This document shows positions 34,315 to 42,440 of a DNA stretch of 64,000 bases, one piece after another (position 1 is the first letter of the stretch; every line of letters starts with the position of its first letter). The notes under the pieces are model-generated. The model was not told the origin of the DNA and made no database searches. It saw only the letters and a list, made by a program, of their open reading frames with translations. A program made the position numbers and the translations under genes. The DNA lies in contig CAXXPO010000021.1 of NCBI GenBank assembly GCA_963665185.2, positions 1 through 64,000 on the forward strand, read 5' to 3'. Source of the DNA: G963665185 sp963665185. GTDB taxonomy: Bacteria; Desulfobacterota; Desulfovibrionia; Desulfovibrionales; Desulfovibrionaceae.

Positions 34315-35220
34315 ATGGATATAAGGCGCCTTGAAGCATTCAGCAAAGTGTATGAGCTCAGCAGCTTCTCCAAAGCCGGGGAAGAGTTGTTTCTTTCGCA
34401 GCCAACCATCAGTGCGCATGTCTCTTCACTTGAGGAGGAGCTGGGAGTTCGTCTGTTTGATCGTCTCGGTCGGACCATTGTGGCGACAAAGGCGGGAGAC
34501 ATTCTCTATCGCCATGCCTGCGAAGCCTTCCGGAGTCTGGAAAACGCCCAGGCGGAAATAGATCTGCTGCAGAATTCCGTTGGCGGAGAGCTGGTTGTCG
34601 GGGCCAGTACCATTCCCGGGCATTACTTTCTTCCGCAAGCCATTTCCGGCTTTTTAAACCTTCATCCTGCGGTCAAGGCGGTTCTGTGCATTGAGGATTC
34701 CGCCGAGATTGTGCGCAAGGTCGGGAGCGGGGAGGTCGGCGTCGGTGTCGTGGGGGCGAAATACGAGTCCTCCGCACTGACATTCGAAGAGCTGTTCACG
34801 GACGAGCTGGTGGTCATCGGACCGGCCGGCAAGAGGTGCGGAGGATGGGACGAGTGCCAGAACGTTTCGTCCATGCCTTGGGTCGTGCGTGAAAAAGGTT
34901 CCGGTACCCGTGAAACAATTCTGCGCGCTTTGGAACAGAGCGGCTACCAGCCCAAATCCTTCCACAAGGCGATCACCGTGTGCAGTACGCATGCCGTGCT
35001 CGAGTGTGTGCGGCTGGGCATGGGAATAAGCATTACATCGCGTCTGGCGGCAAGCATGTATCTCGAACGGGGGGAGCTTGTGGAGATGGAACTCCCGGGG
35101 GTTGTCCTGGAGCGGAGCATGTATCTTGTGTACCACGAGAAAATGCACAGGTTTCCGGTCAACAGATTCTTTTTCGATCATCTCAAGTGTGTGGCGGGAC
35201 AGATTCGTCCCCGCGGCTGA
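34315..35220 (+). CDS. LysR-type regulator linked to selenium metabolism
   Basis: A 301-residue LysR protein. The N-terminal helix-turn-helix reads MDIRRLEAFSKVYELSSFSK, then LSQPTISAHVSSLEEELG; the rest is a substrate-binding-like effector domain (GELVVGASTIPGHYFLP to GMGISITSRLAA). Its start and layout match my memory of the LysR family described as associated with selenium metabolism, and it lies 35 bases before selD. ATG 34315 fits the family start; in-frame ATGs at 34288, 34297 and 34309 exist and no clear ribosome site decides. Confidence 0.82.
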   Translation: MDIRRLEAFSKVYELSSFSKAGEELFLSQPTISAHVSSLEEELGVRLFDRLGRTIVATKAGDILYRHACEAFRSLENAQAEIDLLQNSVGGELVVGASTIPGHYFLPQAISGFLNLHPAVKAVLCIEDSAEIVRKVGSGEVGVGVVGAKYESSALTFEELFTDELVVIGPAGKRCGGWDECQNVSSMPWVVREKGSGTRETILRALEQSGYQPKSFHKAITVCSTHAVLECVRLGMGISITSRLAASMYLERGELVEMELPGVVLERSMYLVYHEKMHRFPVNRFFFDHLKCVAGQIRPRG

Positions 35221-35255
35221 ATTGTGGAGTCCGGATTCAAAACAATGCGAGAACC

Positions 35256-36302
35256 ATGAAAAAGATTTCACTTGTTTCCACAGTCAAAGCTGCCGGTTGA
35301 GCCGCAAAAATTGCTCCGGGGGACCTGGAGTCTGTTTTGTCCGGTCTTGATCTGAAAGACGATCCGCGGTTGCTTACAGGCCGTACCTGCAATGAGGACA
35401 GCGCGATTTTAACGTTTCCTGCAGGAATGGCCCTTGTTCAGACCGTGGACTTCTTCACGCCCATAGTAAACGATCCGGTATGGTTCGGGCGCATTGCTGC
35501 GGCCAACGCGCTGTCGGATGTCTATGCCATGGGCGGGGAGCCTTACTGCGCCATGAATATTGTCTGCTTTCCGATCAAAAAGATGGACAAGGGGATTCTT
35601 CAGGGGATTCTGCAAGGCGGGCTGGAAAAGCTGAATGAAGCCGGAGCTGTGCTGGCCGGTGGGCACAGCGTGGAAGACGAGGAAATTAAATACGGACTTT
35701 CGGTCACGGGCATTGTCTCTCCTGATGGATACGCCGCCAATGACGGATTACGGCCCGGAGACGTTCTTGTTCTGACCAAGCCCGTGGGCACCGGCGTGCT
35801 GGCTACCGCGCTCAAGGCCGAACTTCCCGAATCTGAAGTATATGAGCAACGGTTGTACGAAGTGGCTTCGCGCCTGAACAAGGGGGGGGCCAGGGCCATC
35901 CGTGAACTTGGTCTGCTAGGAGCGACGGATGTGACCGGGTTCGGGCTGGGCGGACATATCCTGGAAATGGCCAGGGCGTCCAATGTAAGTGTGGACATTG
36001 TGGTCCGGGACGTTCCTCTCATCGAAGGTGTCACGGATCTTGCGGCCATGGGGATGATCCCGGCGGGGAGTTTTGCCAACAAGAGTTTTTGTTCGTCCGT
36101 GGTGCATGTGGGACAAAACGTGGATCCGATTCTGAGGGACCTGATGTTTGATGCACAGACTTCAGGCGGACTTGTGTTGGGCGTACCCGTTGAAAAGCTT
36201 GACCGGGTCATCACCATCCTTGAGGAAGATGGCGATATTGCCGCCTGCATTGGCATGGTCAGGCCGAGGCTGGAATGCCGGGCCCTGCTCAACCTTGTCT
36301 GA
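35256..36302 (+). CDS. selD: Selenide, water dikinase with selenocysteine
   Basis: SelD makes selenophosphate, the selenium donor for Sec-tRNA, from selenide and ATP. The frame starts MKKISLVSTVKAAG, reads an in-frame TGA at 35298-35300, and continues AAKIAPGDLESVL. The TGA sits three residues before the lysine K18, the same spacing as catalytic Cys17 and Lys20 in E. coli SelD, so it is read as Sec15. A stem-loop follows 13 bases later. The rest is normal: AAANALSDVYAMGGEP, LAGGHSVEDEEIKYG and GATDVTGFGLGGH. Full length is 348 residues. A gene finder that stops at TGA would give a truncated start at 35337 or later. Confidence 0.93.
35314..35330 (+). promoter_or_regulatory. Candidate bacterial SECIS stem-loop in selD
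   Basis: CTCCGG at 35314 pairs with CC and GGAG at 35324-35330 (one bulged T), leaving a GGGA loop about 20-23 bases after the TGA. Bacterial SECIS elements bind SelB at about this distance and often have G in the apical loop. Sequence alone makes it plausible, not proven. Confidence 0.6.
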
Positions 36303-36367
36303 ATTTTCTCTGTCTCGGACTCCGTTCCGCCGCATGTTGGATTACGTCTCGTCCGCCGAGCGACTTT

Positions 36368-36988
36368 TCAGGGGGCCGGCGGGGACCGGTGGATGAGCGG
36401 CCCGGCGCAGGGCTCGCCGGTCAACCGCCCGAGCACGAAGATCCTGGCCTCTTTTTCCAACATATCCAATGACTCGCCGTGGTAGATGTAAAGCCTGCCC
36501 GCCCCGATCATAAGGGCATAGATGCCGTAAGCGGTGGACCGGGGATCTACATCATTCCGGATGCTTCCCTGTTCCATACCGTGTTGGATTTGCAGTTCGA
36601 TTGTCCGTACATAGCGCTCGTGCAGAATTTTCAAATCCGCTTCAGGGAAGACGTCCACATTGAGCGTATCAAAGGCTGTGTTTTTTAGAAGAAACGATTG
36701 GCCGGCGGTGTTGTTTCGAAGAAAAGAGAAGAATGTATGCAGGCATTGCAGTATGCGTGGAAGGGGGGCCTTTTCCATTGCAACCGCGGCGACTGTTTTT
36801 TTGTACAGGTTGTGCATCACCCGCCATGTGACTATAAAGAGAAGGTTATCCTTGCTCTTGAAATAATAAATGACAGTTCCCGGTGAAACTTCGGCCAGAG
36901 CGGCAATTTCACTCACCGGAGTTGCTTCAAACCCCTTTTGAGCAAACAACCTTTGTGCGGCGTCAAGTATACTGTCTACCTTGTGCAT
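36368..36988 (-). CDS. TetR/AcrR-family regulator (copy A)
   Basis: A 206-residue repressor-like protein. The DNA-binding part is ILDAAQRLFAQKGFEATPVS followed by AEVSPGTVIYYFKSKDNLLF. The ligand domain has LKNTAFDTLNVDVFPEADLK. It is clearly paralogous to the regulator at 40363 (shared LLFIVxWxV, LYKKT or MYKKT, NTxFDTL and FPxADLKI). It lies downstream of cheW in the same direction. The start at MHKVDS is chosen by family length; the open frame runs 18 codons further. The ligand is unknown. Confidence 0.85.
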   Translation of the reverse strand: MHKVDSILDAAQRLFAQKGFEATPVSEIAALAEVSPGTVIYYFKSKDNLLFIVTWRVMHNLYKKTVAAVAMEKAPLPRILQCLHTFFSFLRNNTAGQSFLLKNTAFDTLNVDVFPEADLKILHERYVRTIELQIQHGMEQGSIRNDVDPRSTAYGIYALMIGAGRLYIYHGESLDMLEKEARIFVLGRLTGEPCAGPLIHRSPPAP

Positions 36989-37235
36989 GAACGCAGGCTC
37001 ACTTGGATGGGAACAGGGTTTCAGGGTCAGGGGACCCGGCACGGGCCTTGGGTAAGACAGAAAGCAGGCGAGAGACTTTCGGTCTCCAATGAGCCGCTGT
37101 AAAGTCTCCCTGGGTTTTCGTCACTCCCTCCCTTTTTGAAACATTTTTCCAATGGATTGCTGAAATCCGTTCAGCGTAGTAAGCCCGGAATTCGATTTGC
37201 CCGGGGAATGGCCTGCCCTGGCATTCTGCAAGACA

Positions 37236-37811
37236 TCAGGCAGGCGCTTCTTCGTACAGAGGGCTGTCGGAAACGGGCACCTCCGTCTGCTGCTGAGGAT
37301 CATCCTCTTTTTCCAGGCCCATATCGTCAATCTTCCCTGCGAATCTCGTCATGATCAACTCTTCGGTGGAGAAAATCCGGTTGATGTCGAGAAGCATGAC
37401 AAAATCATCCTCCAATTTCGACATTCCCTGAATGAAGTTGATATCCACACTGGCCCCCATGCGCGGAGCCGGATCAATGGCGTCGGGCTGGATTTCCATG
37501 ACCTCGCGTACCGAGTCCGCAAGTGCTCCCAGTACGGTCATTTCGTCGTCAAGCGCCACCTCGACGATTATGATGCAGGTATTGACCGTGTCTTCAACCG
37601 CCTCCATTCCGAATTTCAGGCGCATGTCCACCACCGGCACGGCATGGCCGCGCAGATTGATGACGCCTCGCATGAAGTGGGGCGTTCTGGGAATACGGGT
37701 GATATTGGCCAGTTCCAGGACTTCCCGTACCGTTGCTATGTCCAGGGCGAAGATTTCCTTGCCCAGAAGGAATGTCAGGTATTGGTTGGTTTCCGCCGGG
37801 TGTGCTCCCAT
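37236..37811 (-). CDS. cheW: CheW-type chemotaxis coupling protein
   Basis: A 191-residue adaptor between chemoreceptors and CheA. It shows the CheW fold blocks YLTFLLGKEIFALDIATVRE, TRIPRTPHFMRGVINLRGHA and VPVVDMRLKFG, and FVMLLDINRIF. The last 35 residues form an extra acidic tail. It follows the chemoreceptor gene by 108 bases on the same strand, so the pair is probably co-expressed and works at one receptor array. Confidence 0.95.
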   Translation of the reverse strand: MGAHPAETNQYLTFLLGKEIFALDIATVREVLELANITRIPRTPHFMRGVINLRGHAVPVVDMRLKFGMEAVEDTVNTCIIIVEVALDDEMTVLGALADSVREVMEIQPDAIDPAPRMGASVDINFIQGMSKLEDDFVMLLDINRIFSTEELIMTRFAGKIDDMGLEKEDDPQQQTEVPVSDSPLYEEAPA

Positions 37812-37919
37812 GGCATTCTCCTTGGCGCTGATTTTGATGCCGCTGCTGTTTGTTCCAGGACAGTGCGGCGAATTGGTCCGAAGCGTTTTCCAGGCGGGTC
37901 GGGAGGCCCGCCTGGTTTG

Positions 37920-39908
37920 TCAGAATCGTTCAAACTCCGAGTCCATGTCGTCATGGTCCATGTCCAGGGCCAGCTTTACGCCTTGCGCGGATTTTGTTGC
38001 GGTGGGCTTTGCAGGGGCGTTGTGCGGCTGAGGACGTTGCTCGGAATAGGGGAGATGATTGGGTTTCTGCATTTTGCGCGGTTTCGTGTCGAGGCGGAAA
38101 AAGGCAATGGTCGCCTGCAATTGCTCTGCCTGGGACGAAAGCTCCTCGGCCGTGGAGGCCATTTCCTCGGAAGCCGAAGCATTTTGCTGGACCACCTGGT
38201 CGAGCTGTTGAATGGCCTTGTTGATCTGATCCGCCCCGGTGTTTTGCTCGTTGCTGGCGGCGGCGATTTCCTGCACCAGTTCGGCTGTTCTGCGGATGTC
38301 CGGCACCATTTTGTTGAGCATCTGGCCGGCTGTTTCCGCAACGGCCACACTGGAGGTGGACAGCTCGCTGATTTCCGAAGCCGCATTGCCGCTCCGTTCG
38401 GCAAGCTTGCGGACTTCGGCCGCTACAACCGCGAATCCCTTGCCGTGTTCTCCTGCCCGGGCCGCCTCAATGGCTGCGTTGAGTGCCAGCAGATTGGTCT
38501 GGCGGGCTATTTCCTCGATGATGGTTATCTTGTTGGCGATATCCTTCATGGCCGCAACGGTTTCGGTCACGGCCGTGCCCCCGGATTCCGCGTCTTTTGC
38601 CGACTGGATGGCGATGCGCTCTGTCTGCTGGGCATTGTCCGCGTTTTGCCGAATGTTGGCGGCCATCTCCTCCATGCTGGAGGAAATTTCTTCCACGCTG
38701 GCGGCTTGTTCCGTTGCTCCTTGCGACAGGCTTTCCGAAGATGCGCTCAGTTCCTCGCTTCCGGAAGCCACATTCTCGCCGGCACTGGAAACTTCGCCTA
38801 CGATTTCCCTGAGTTTGTTGACCATTTCTCGCAAGGCATCGGCCAGTTGCCCGATCTCGTCACGCTGGTGCACGGCCATGTCCGCGTTGAGGTCGCCCTT
38901 GGCAATGGTTTGGGCAAACCCGACGCCCATCTGGATGGGAACGGTGATGGCCCGGGTGATGAGGACGGCAAAGACTATTCCTATAATCAGGGCCATTGCT
39001 GCGCCTGCCACGACAAATGTGGTACTGGCGCTGATTTCCGCCACCATTTTGTTTTTCTGGTCGGCCCTGGCTTCAGTGCAGATTTGTTCGGCCTTCCGGG
39101 CCGAGTCGAGCATCTGTGTCGTGGCGGTGTTCTGCTCACGGAGCAGCTTGGCGAAATTCTGGAATTCCTTCCAGTATCTGTCAACAGCCTGGGTGGCGCC
39201 GTCGATCTGATCGATATTCAGCTTGTCCGTGAAGCGGGACTTCAGGTCCGCGGCCTGCTCCCTGATGGTTGCAACGCTTTTCTGGACTTTGGTGAAGTAG
39301 GCCTCGTCATGGGAAATGATGTATTCCTTTTCGTTTTTACGTGCGTCCAGGAATATCTTGATAAGCCGGTTGGCGTCGTCCGCCTTGGATACTCTGTCGT
39401 CGATGGCGGCAGCGGTTGCCTTGCCGGAGCTGCGCAACTCCTGGAGCCTTTTTTTCTGATCGGCGCGGATGGCCTCGGTCTCGGCGAGTGCATTGGCTGC
39501 TTCGGCACGCATGGAGGTCATGAGCTTGGCGCGTTCCTCGACTTTCGCTGCAACACTTTTGAAGGCGGCTTCATAGGTTGAAACGGCAGCCATGACTTGA
39601 TCCATCTGGTCTTGATTGATTTTTTGGGAAAATTTTTTCTTGGTTTCCAGGGCCAGGCTCTGGATGTCTCGTATTTGGGTGAAGGTTTTTTCCTTGTACT
39701 CCATGTCGCGGCGCAGGAGAAAGTTTTTTTCCTGTTGTCTGGCCTCAAGAATGAATTTGACCATTCGGTTGACGTCGTCTGCGTTCCCGACCCGCTGGGT
39801 AATGCCATTCATGCCCCGGATGCCCATGAAGGCGACCCCTGCGGTCAAGATGAGAACGACACAAAACCCCAATCCCAATTTCACGCCAAGCTTCATGTTC
39901 TTGAACAT
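37920..39908 (-). CDS. Methyl-accepting chemotaxis protein, HBM sensor
   Basis: A 662-residue membrane receptor. TM1 is about residues 10-30. The periplasmic part (about 40-280) is helical with two related repeats (ILEARQQEKNFLLR and FLDARKNEKEYII), typical of the HBM sensor. TM2 is about 297-318, then HAMP, then the signalling hairpin with QTNLLALNAAIEAARAGEHG. The protein ends in EFERF, which fits the C-terminal pentapeptide (aromatic at positions 2 and 5) used to tether CheR/CheB. GGGGAGG precedes the ATG. Family members sense small organic acids; the ligand here is unknown. Confidence 0.94.
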   Translation of the reverse strand: MFKNMKLGVKLGLGFCVVLILTAGVAFMGIRGMNGITQRVGNADDVNRMVKFILEARQQEKNFLLRRDMEYKEKTFTQIRDIQSLALETKKKFSQKINQDQMDQVMAAVSTYEAAFKSVAAKVEERAKLMTSMRAEAANALAETEAIRADQKKRLQELRSSGKATAAAIDDRVSKADDANRLIKIFLDARKNEKEYIISHDEAYFTKVQKSVATIREQAADLKSRFTDKLNIDQIDGATQAVDRYWKEFQNFAKLLREQNTATTQMLDSARKAEQICTEARADQKNKMVAEISASTTFVVAGAAMALIIGIVFAVLITRAITVPIQMGVGFAQTIAKGDLNADMAVHQRDEIGQLADALREMVNKLREIVGEVSSAGENVASGSEELSASSESLSQGATEQAASVEEISSSMEEMAANIRQNADNAQQTERIAIQSAKDAESGGTAVTETVAAMKDIANKITIIEEIARQTNLLALNAAIEAARAGEHGKGFAVVAAEVRKLAERSGNAASEISELSTSSVAVAETAGQMLNKMVPDIRRTAELVQEIAAASNEQNTGADQINKAIQQLDQVVQQNASASEEMASTAEELSSQAEQLQATIAFFRLDTKPRKMQKPNHLPYSEQRPQPHNAPAKPTATKSAQGVKLALDMDHDDMDSEFERF

Positions 39909-40362
39909 TGTTCCTCCCCTTCCCTATGTCGTGTTCAACAGTGAACTCACATATCCAATGTTGTCTTGCGTACGTGCATGTTTTCCCGTCTCCGCCATTG
40001 GCTGCGATCTGCCTGCCTGTTCTTGTTTTCCTCGGTCCGCAATGTCGCTGAATGTCCGCTCTGCTCGGGGATTCCGGGGGGGCGTGAATCAGAATGGACA
40101 GAGCTTGAATGAGTATTCAGTTAACTCTATTCCTTTCTCGCGATTTGAGTCAAGCGATTATAAAAAAAAACCGTATCATGAAGTATATAGCTATTTATTC
40201 CTATGTGGTAAAAGCTGGCTTTTCCCGGATGGCAGGTCGGGAGGAGTCGATAGAAATGAAGAATTCCCCTGTCGCGTCTCCGGGTGTGAACGGAGTCTGG
40301 AACGCAGGAGGGAGAGGGAGTACCGGGACGAGGCAGAAAACGTCCGCGTACCTGACTTTTTT
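39909..40362. other. 454-base gap upstream of the HBM chemoreceptor
   Basis: No gene is seen. The part at 40105-40210 is AT-rich and holds the predicted leftward promoter and palindrome listed next. GTTCA and TGAAC, four bases apart, form a second small palindrome at about 39938-39951, between promoter and start. Confidence 0.7.
40106..40153 (-). promoter_or_regulatory. Candidate chemoreceptor promoter with TetR-like operator
   Basis: Reading leftward, TTGACT (40153-40148), an 18-base spacer and TAGAGT (40129-40124) form a fair promoter. Directly after the -10 lies the palindrome TGAATGAGTATTCA (40106-40119), where a repressor would block initiation. The palindrome resembles the TGAATGA..-type operator of the TetR regulator FadR of Bacillus as I recall it. 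Two TetR genes flank this locus. Confidence 0.5.
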
Positions 40363-40995
40363 TCATGCCCTTCCAGTGACGGTCGAGACGCCTGTTGTGG
40401 CGGACTGCGCCTTGCCGGGCAGGGAAGGCGTCAATCTGGCCCGGACAAAAGCCAATGCTTCCTGTTCCAGACTGTCCAGGGGGTAGTCGAAATACATGTG
40501 CAGCCGTGCCGATCCGTTGAGCAGGGCCTGGATGGCGGGTGCGACTTCCCGCGGGGTGACATCGGTGATGGAGCCGTCATTCAGGCCTCGTGCGATGGCT
40601 TCTTCAAGGAGTGACATATATCTGTCCTGAATTATTTTCAGGTCCGCGTTGGGGAAAGCCCGCGTATCCAGAGTGTCGAAGATGGTGTTGCGCAGCAGGG
40701 TTCTATAGTCTGCCCTGTGGTCCCTCAGGAAACGATAAAAGGCGGAAACGAAAGCCGTCACGGTTTCCATTCCGCTTCCTCCCACAGGAAGGGCTGTCAG
40801 GGTTTTTTTGTACATGGAGTGCAATACGTGCCAGGCGACGATGAACAGGAGATTTTCCTTGTTCTTGAAGTGGTAGATGATCGTGCCTCCTGCTACACCC
40901 GCTTCTTTGGCGATATCGTTGACCGTCGTGTTTTCATAGCCGTATTGGGAGAACATGCGTTGGGCGGTTGTGACGATGGCCCTGATTTTGTCCAT
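40363..40995 (-). CDS. TetR/AcrR-family regulator (copy B)
   Basis: A 210-residue TetR protein. The DNA-binding part reads VTTAQRMFSQYGYENTTVND then VAGGTIIYHFKNKENLLF; the ligand domain contains LLRNTIFDTLDTRAFPNADLK. It is a paralogue of copy A at 36368. The ATG at 40995 follows AAGGAACC and gives the family start MDKIRAIV. It lies upstream of the chemoreceptor on the same strand and has a good promoter of its own. Confidence 0.87.
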   Translation of the reverse strand: MDKIRAIVTTAQRMFSQYGYENTTVNDIAKEAGVAGGTIIYHFKNKENLLFIVAWHVLHSMYKKTLTALPVGGSGMETVTAFVSAFYRFLRDHRADYRTLLRNTIFDTLDTRAFPNADLKIIQDRYMSLLEEAIARGLNDGSITDVTPREVAPAIQALLNGSARLHMYFDYPLDSLEQEALAFVRARLTPSLPGKAQSATTGVSTVTGRA

Positions 40996-41477
40996 GTATG
41001 GTTCCTTCTGGTGGCCTGTAGTAAAGGTATATTTTGTATGCAGCGCGCAAAATATAGCAACACGATACGTAAAGTACAACCAGTATTGCACCGGTTTGCA
41101 TGTTGCGGATAAAAATGAAGACTTTCAGAAGATTGCCTGTTTTCGGTATTTTCAATTTTACGATTTCTCTTTTACAGGATCGTTGCGCAGTACTGCAACA
41201 GCCTGTTTTTCTTTGGTCTTATCTTGACGACTTGTGTTCGCGGCGTTGGCAGAATACGTTTCAATGATCCGGTCGCCTCGGTCTACGGGAACAAGAGTGG
41301 ACAAGGGGGGCCGTTGTTTGCATGTTTCGGGCAGAATGCGCAAGTAGGCTCTCCACACCAGAGCAGCCTCTTGGAGCTTTGCCGCGGTTCGTATACACTC
41401 CATTTCGCGACGAGTGGAAAATGCAAGTCGAGTGCAGCAATCTGGTTTCAAAGGGTCTGTGCCAACGGAGGTCTTTT
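40996..41477. other. 482-base divergent intergenic region
   Basis: It separates TetR copy B (leftward) from the thiamine pair (rightward). It holds the TetR promoter and a palindrome GTTGC/GCAAC around GCAGTACT at 41182-41199. I searched by eye for TPP riboswitch core motifs (CTGAGA and the conserved 3' pyrimidine-sensor part) and saw none. The remaining frames look like chance ORFs. Confidence 0.65.
41051..41079 (-). promoter_or_regulatory. Promoter of TetR copy B
   Basis: Reading leftward, TTGTAC (41079-41074), a 17-base spacer and TATATT (41056-41051) match the sigma-70 consensus well. It is 55 bases upstream of the ATG at 40995. Confidence 0.65.
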
Positions 41478-41792
41478 GTGAGCGTGATTCTGGAATTGAC
41501 CATCTTTCCCCTGGACAAGGGGGAAAGCCTCAGCCCCTACGTGGCAAGGGCGGTGGGTATCGTCAAAAAAAGCGGCCTGCCATATGTTTTCGGTCCCATG
41601 GGAACGTGTATCGAAGGGGAATACGACGCAGTCATGGGCGTTGCCCGGCGTTGTTTCGAAGCCCTGCAAGTGGATTGCGCCCGTATTTCCATGACCATGC
41701 GCATCGACTACCGCGAACATGGACAGGCCCGGCTGGCGAGTAAACTTGAATCCGTCGAAGCCAACCTGGCGGAACCACAGGGCAGGGCATAA
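41478..41792 (+). CDS. Thiamine-binding protein, MTH1187/YkoF-like family
   Basis: A 104-residue small protein reading SVILELTIFPLDKGESLSPY, then SGLPYVFGPMGTCIEGEYDAV, typical of the MTH1187/YqgV family (DUF77), whose members bind thiamine-like ligands. The start is GTG at 41478 behind GGAGGT. Its stop overlaps the thiE ATG (TAATG), and that pairing with a thiamine enzyme supports the family function. Confidence 0.85.
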   Translation: MSVILELTIFPLDKGESLSPYVARAVGIVKKSGLPYVFGPMGTCIEGEYDAVMGVARRCFEALQVDCARISMTMRIDYREHGQARLASKLESVEANLAEPQGRA

Positions 41793-42436
41793 TGCGCAGA
41801 ACATTCGACCTGGGCGTGTACCTGGTCACGGACAGGGAACTTTGTCTGGGGCGCGATCTGGAAGACGTGGTTCACCAAGCAGTGAGGGGCGGCTGCACCA
41901 TGGTCCAGTTGCGCGAGAAAAATACGGATACCGGACCGTTTGTGGCTCTGGCCCGGAAGCTGATGTTACTGCTTGAGGGAACGGGAGTTCCGCTGATCAT
42001 CAACGACCGGGTGGACGTGGCTTTGGCCGTTGGTGCGCATGGCGTGCATGTGGGGCAAAAGGATATGCCTGTTGCCGACGTCAGACGGCTGGTCGGTCCG
42101 GACGTCATTGTCGGCCTGTCCGTGGAAAACGAGGAAAGGGCCAGGGCCGCCGCAGAACTGGATGTGGACTACCTGGGGGTGGGTCCGATTTTTCCCACGG
42201 CCACCAAAAGGGACGCCGCGCCTGTTCTGGGTCTTGAAGGGCTGGCCCGTATCCGCAATGCCACCCGGCACAGGCTGGTGGCCATCGGTTCGCTCAGTGC
42301 CGGCAACGCGGCGGAGGCGGTCCGGGCGGGGGTTGAGGGAGTCGCCGTTGTTTCGGCCATCTGTTCCGCCCCGTCGCCGGAAAAGGCCGCCGCAGACATT
42401 TTTTCCGCCGTACGTTCCGGCAGAGGCAACGGCTGA
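41792..42436 (+). CDS. thiE: Thiamine-phosphate synthase
   Basis: A 214-residue TIM-barrel enzyme that joins the pyrimidine and thiazole halves to make thiamine phosphate. The motifs GGCTMVQLREKNTDT, PLIINDRVDVAL, GAHGVHVGQKDMPV, YLGVGPIFPTATK and VAIGSLSAGNA cover substrate and phosphate sites. It overlaps the gene before it and is followed four bases later by a glycosyltransferase. No other thi gene is in the window. Confidence 0.95.
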   Translation: MRRTFDLGVYLVTDRELCLGRDLEDVVHQAVRGGCTMVQLREKNTDTGPFVALARKLMLLLEGTGVPLIINDRVDVALAVGAHGVHVGQKDMPVADVRRLVGPDVIVGLSVENEERARAAAELDVDYLGVGPIFPTATKRDAAPVLGLEGLARIRNATRHRLVAIGSLSAGNAAEAVRAGVEGVAVVSAICSAPSPEKAAADIFSAVRSGRGNG

Positions 42437-42440
42437 TACC

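Noticed and set aside
39597..40614. Rightward frames crossing the chemoreceptor start and the gap after it
   Set aside because: They lie antisense to the receptor and continue into the promoter area; composition is unlike a protein.
41322..41477. Longer N-terminus for the thiamine-binding protein
   Set aside because: The extra 52 residues do not look like the family; GTG at 41478 has a good ribosome site and gives the expected start.
41150..41477. TPP riboswitch before the thiamine pair
   Set aside because: The conserved core motifs were not found by eye; only a simple GTTGC/GCAAC palindrome is present.
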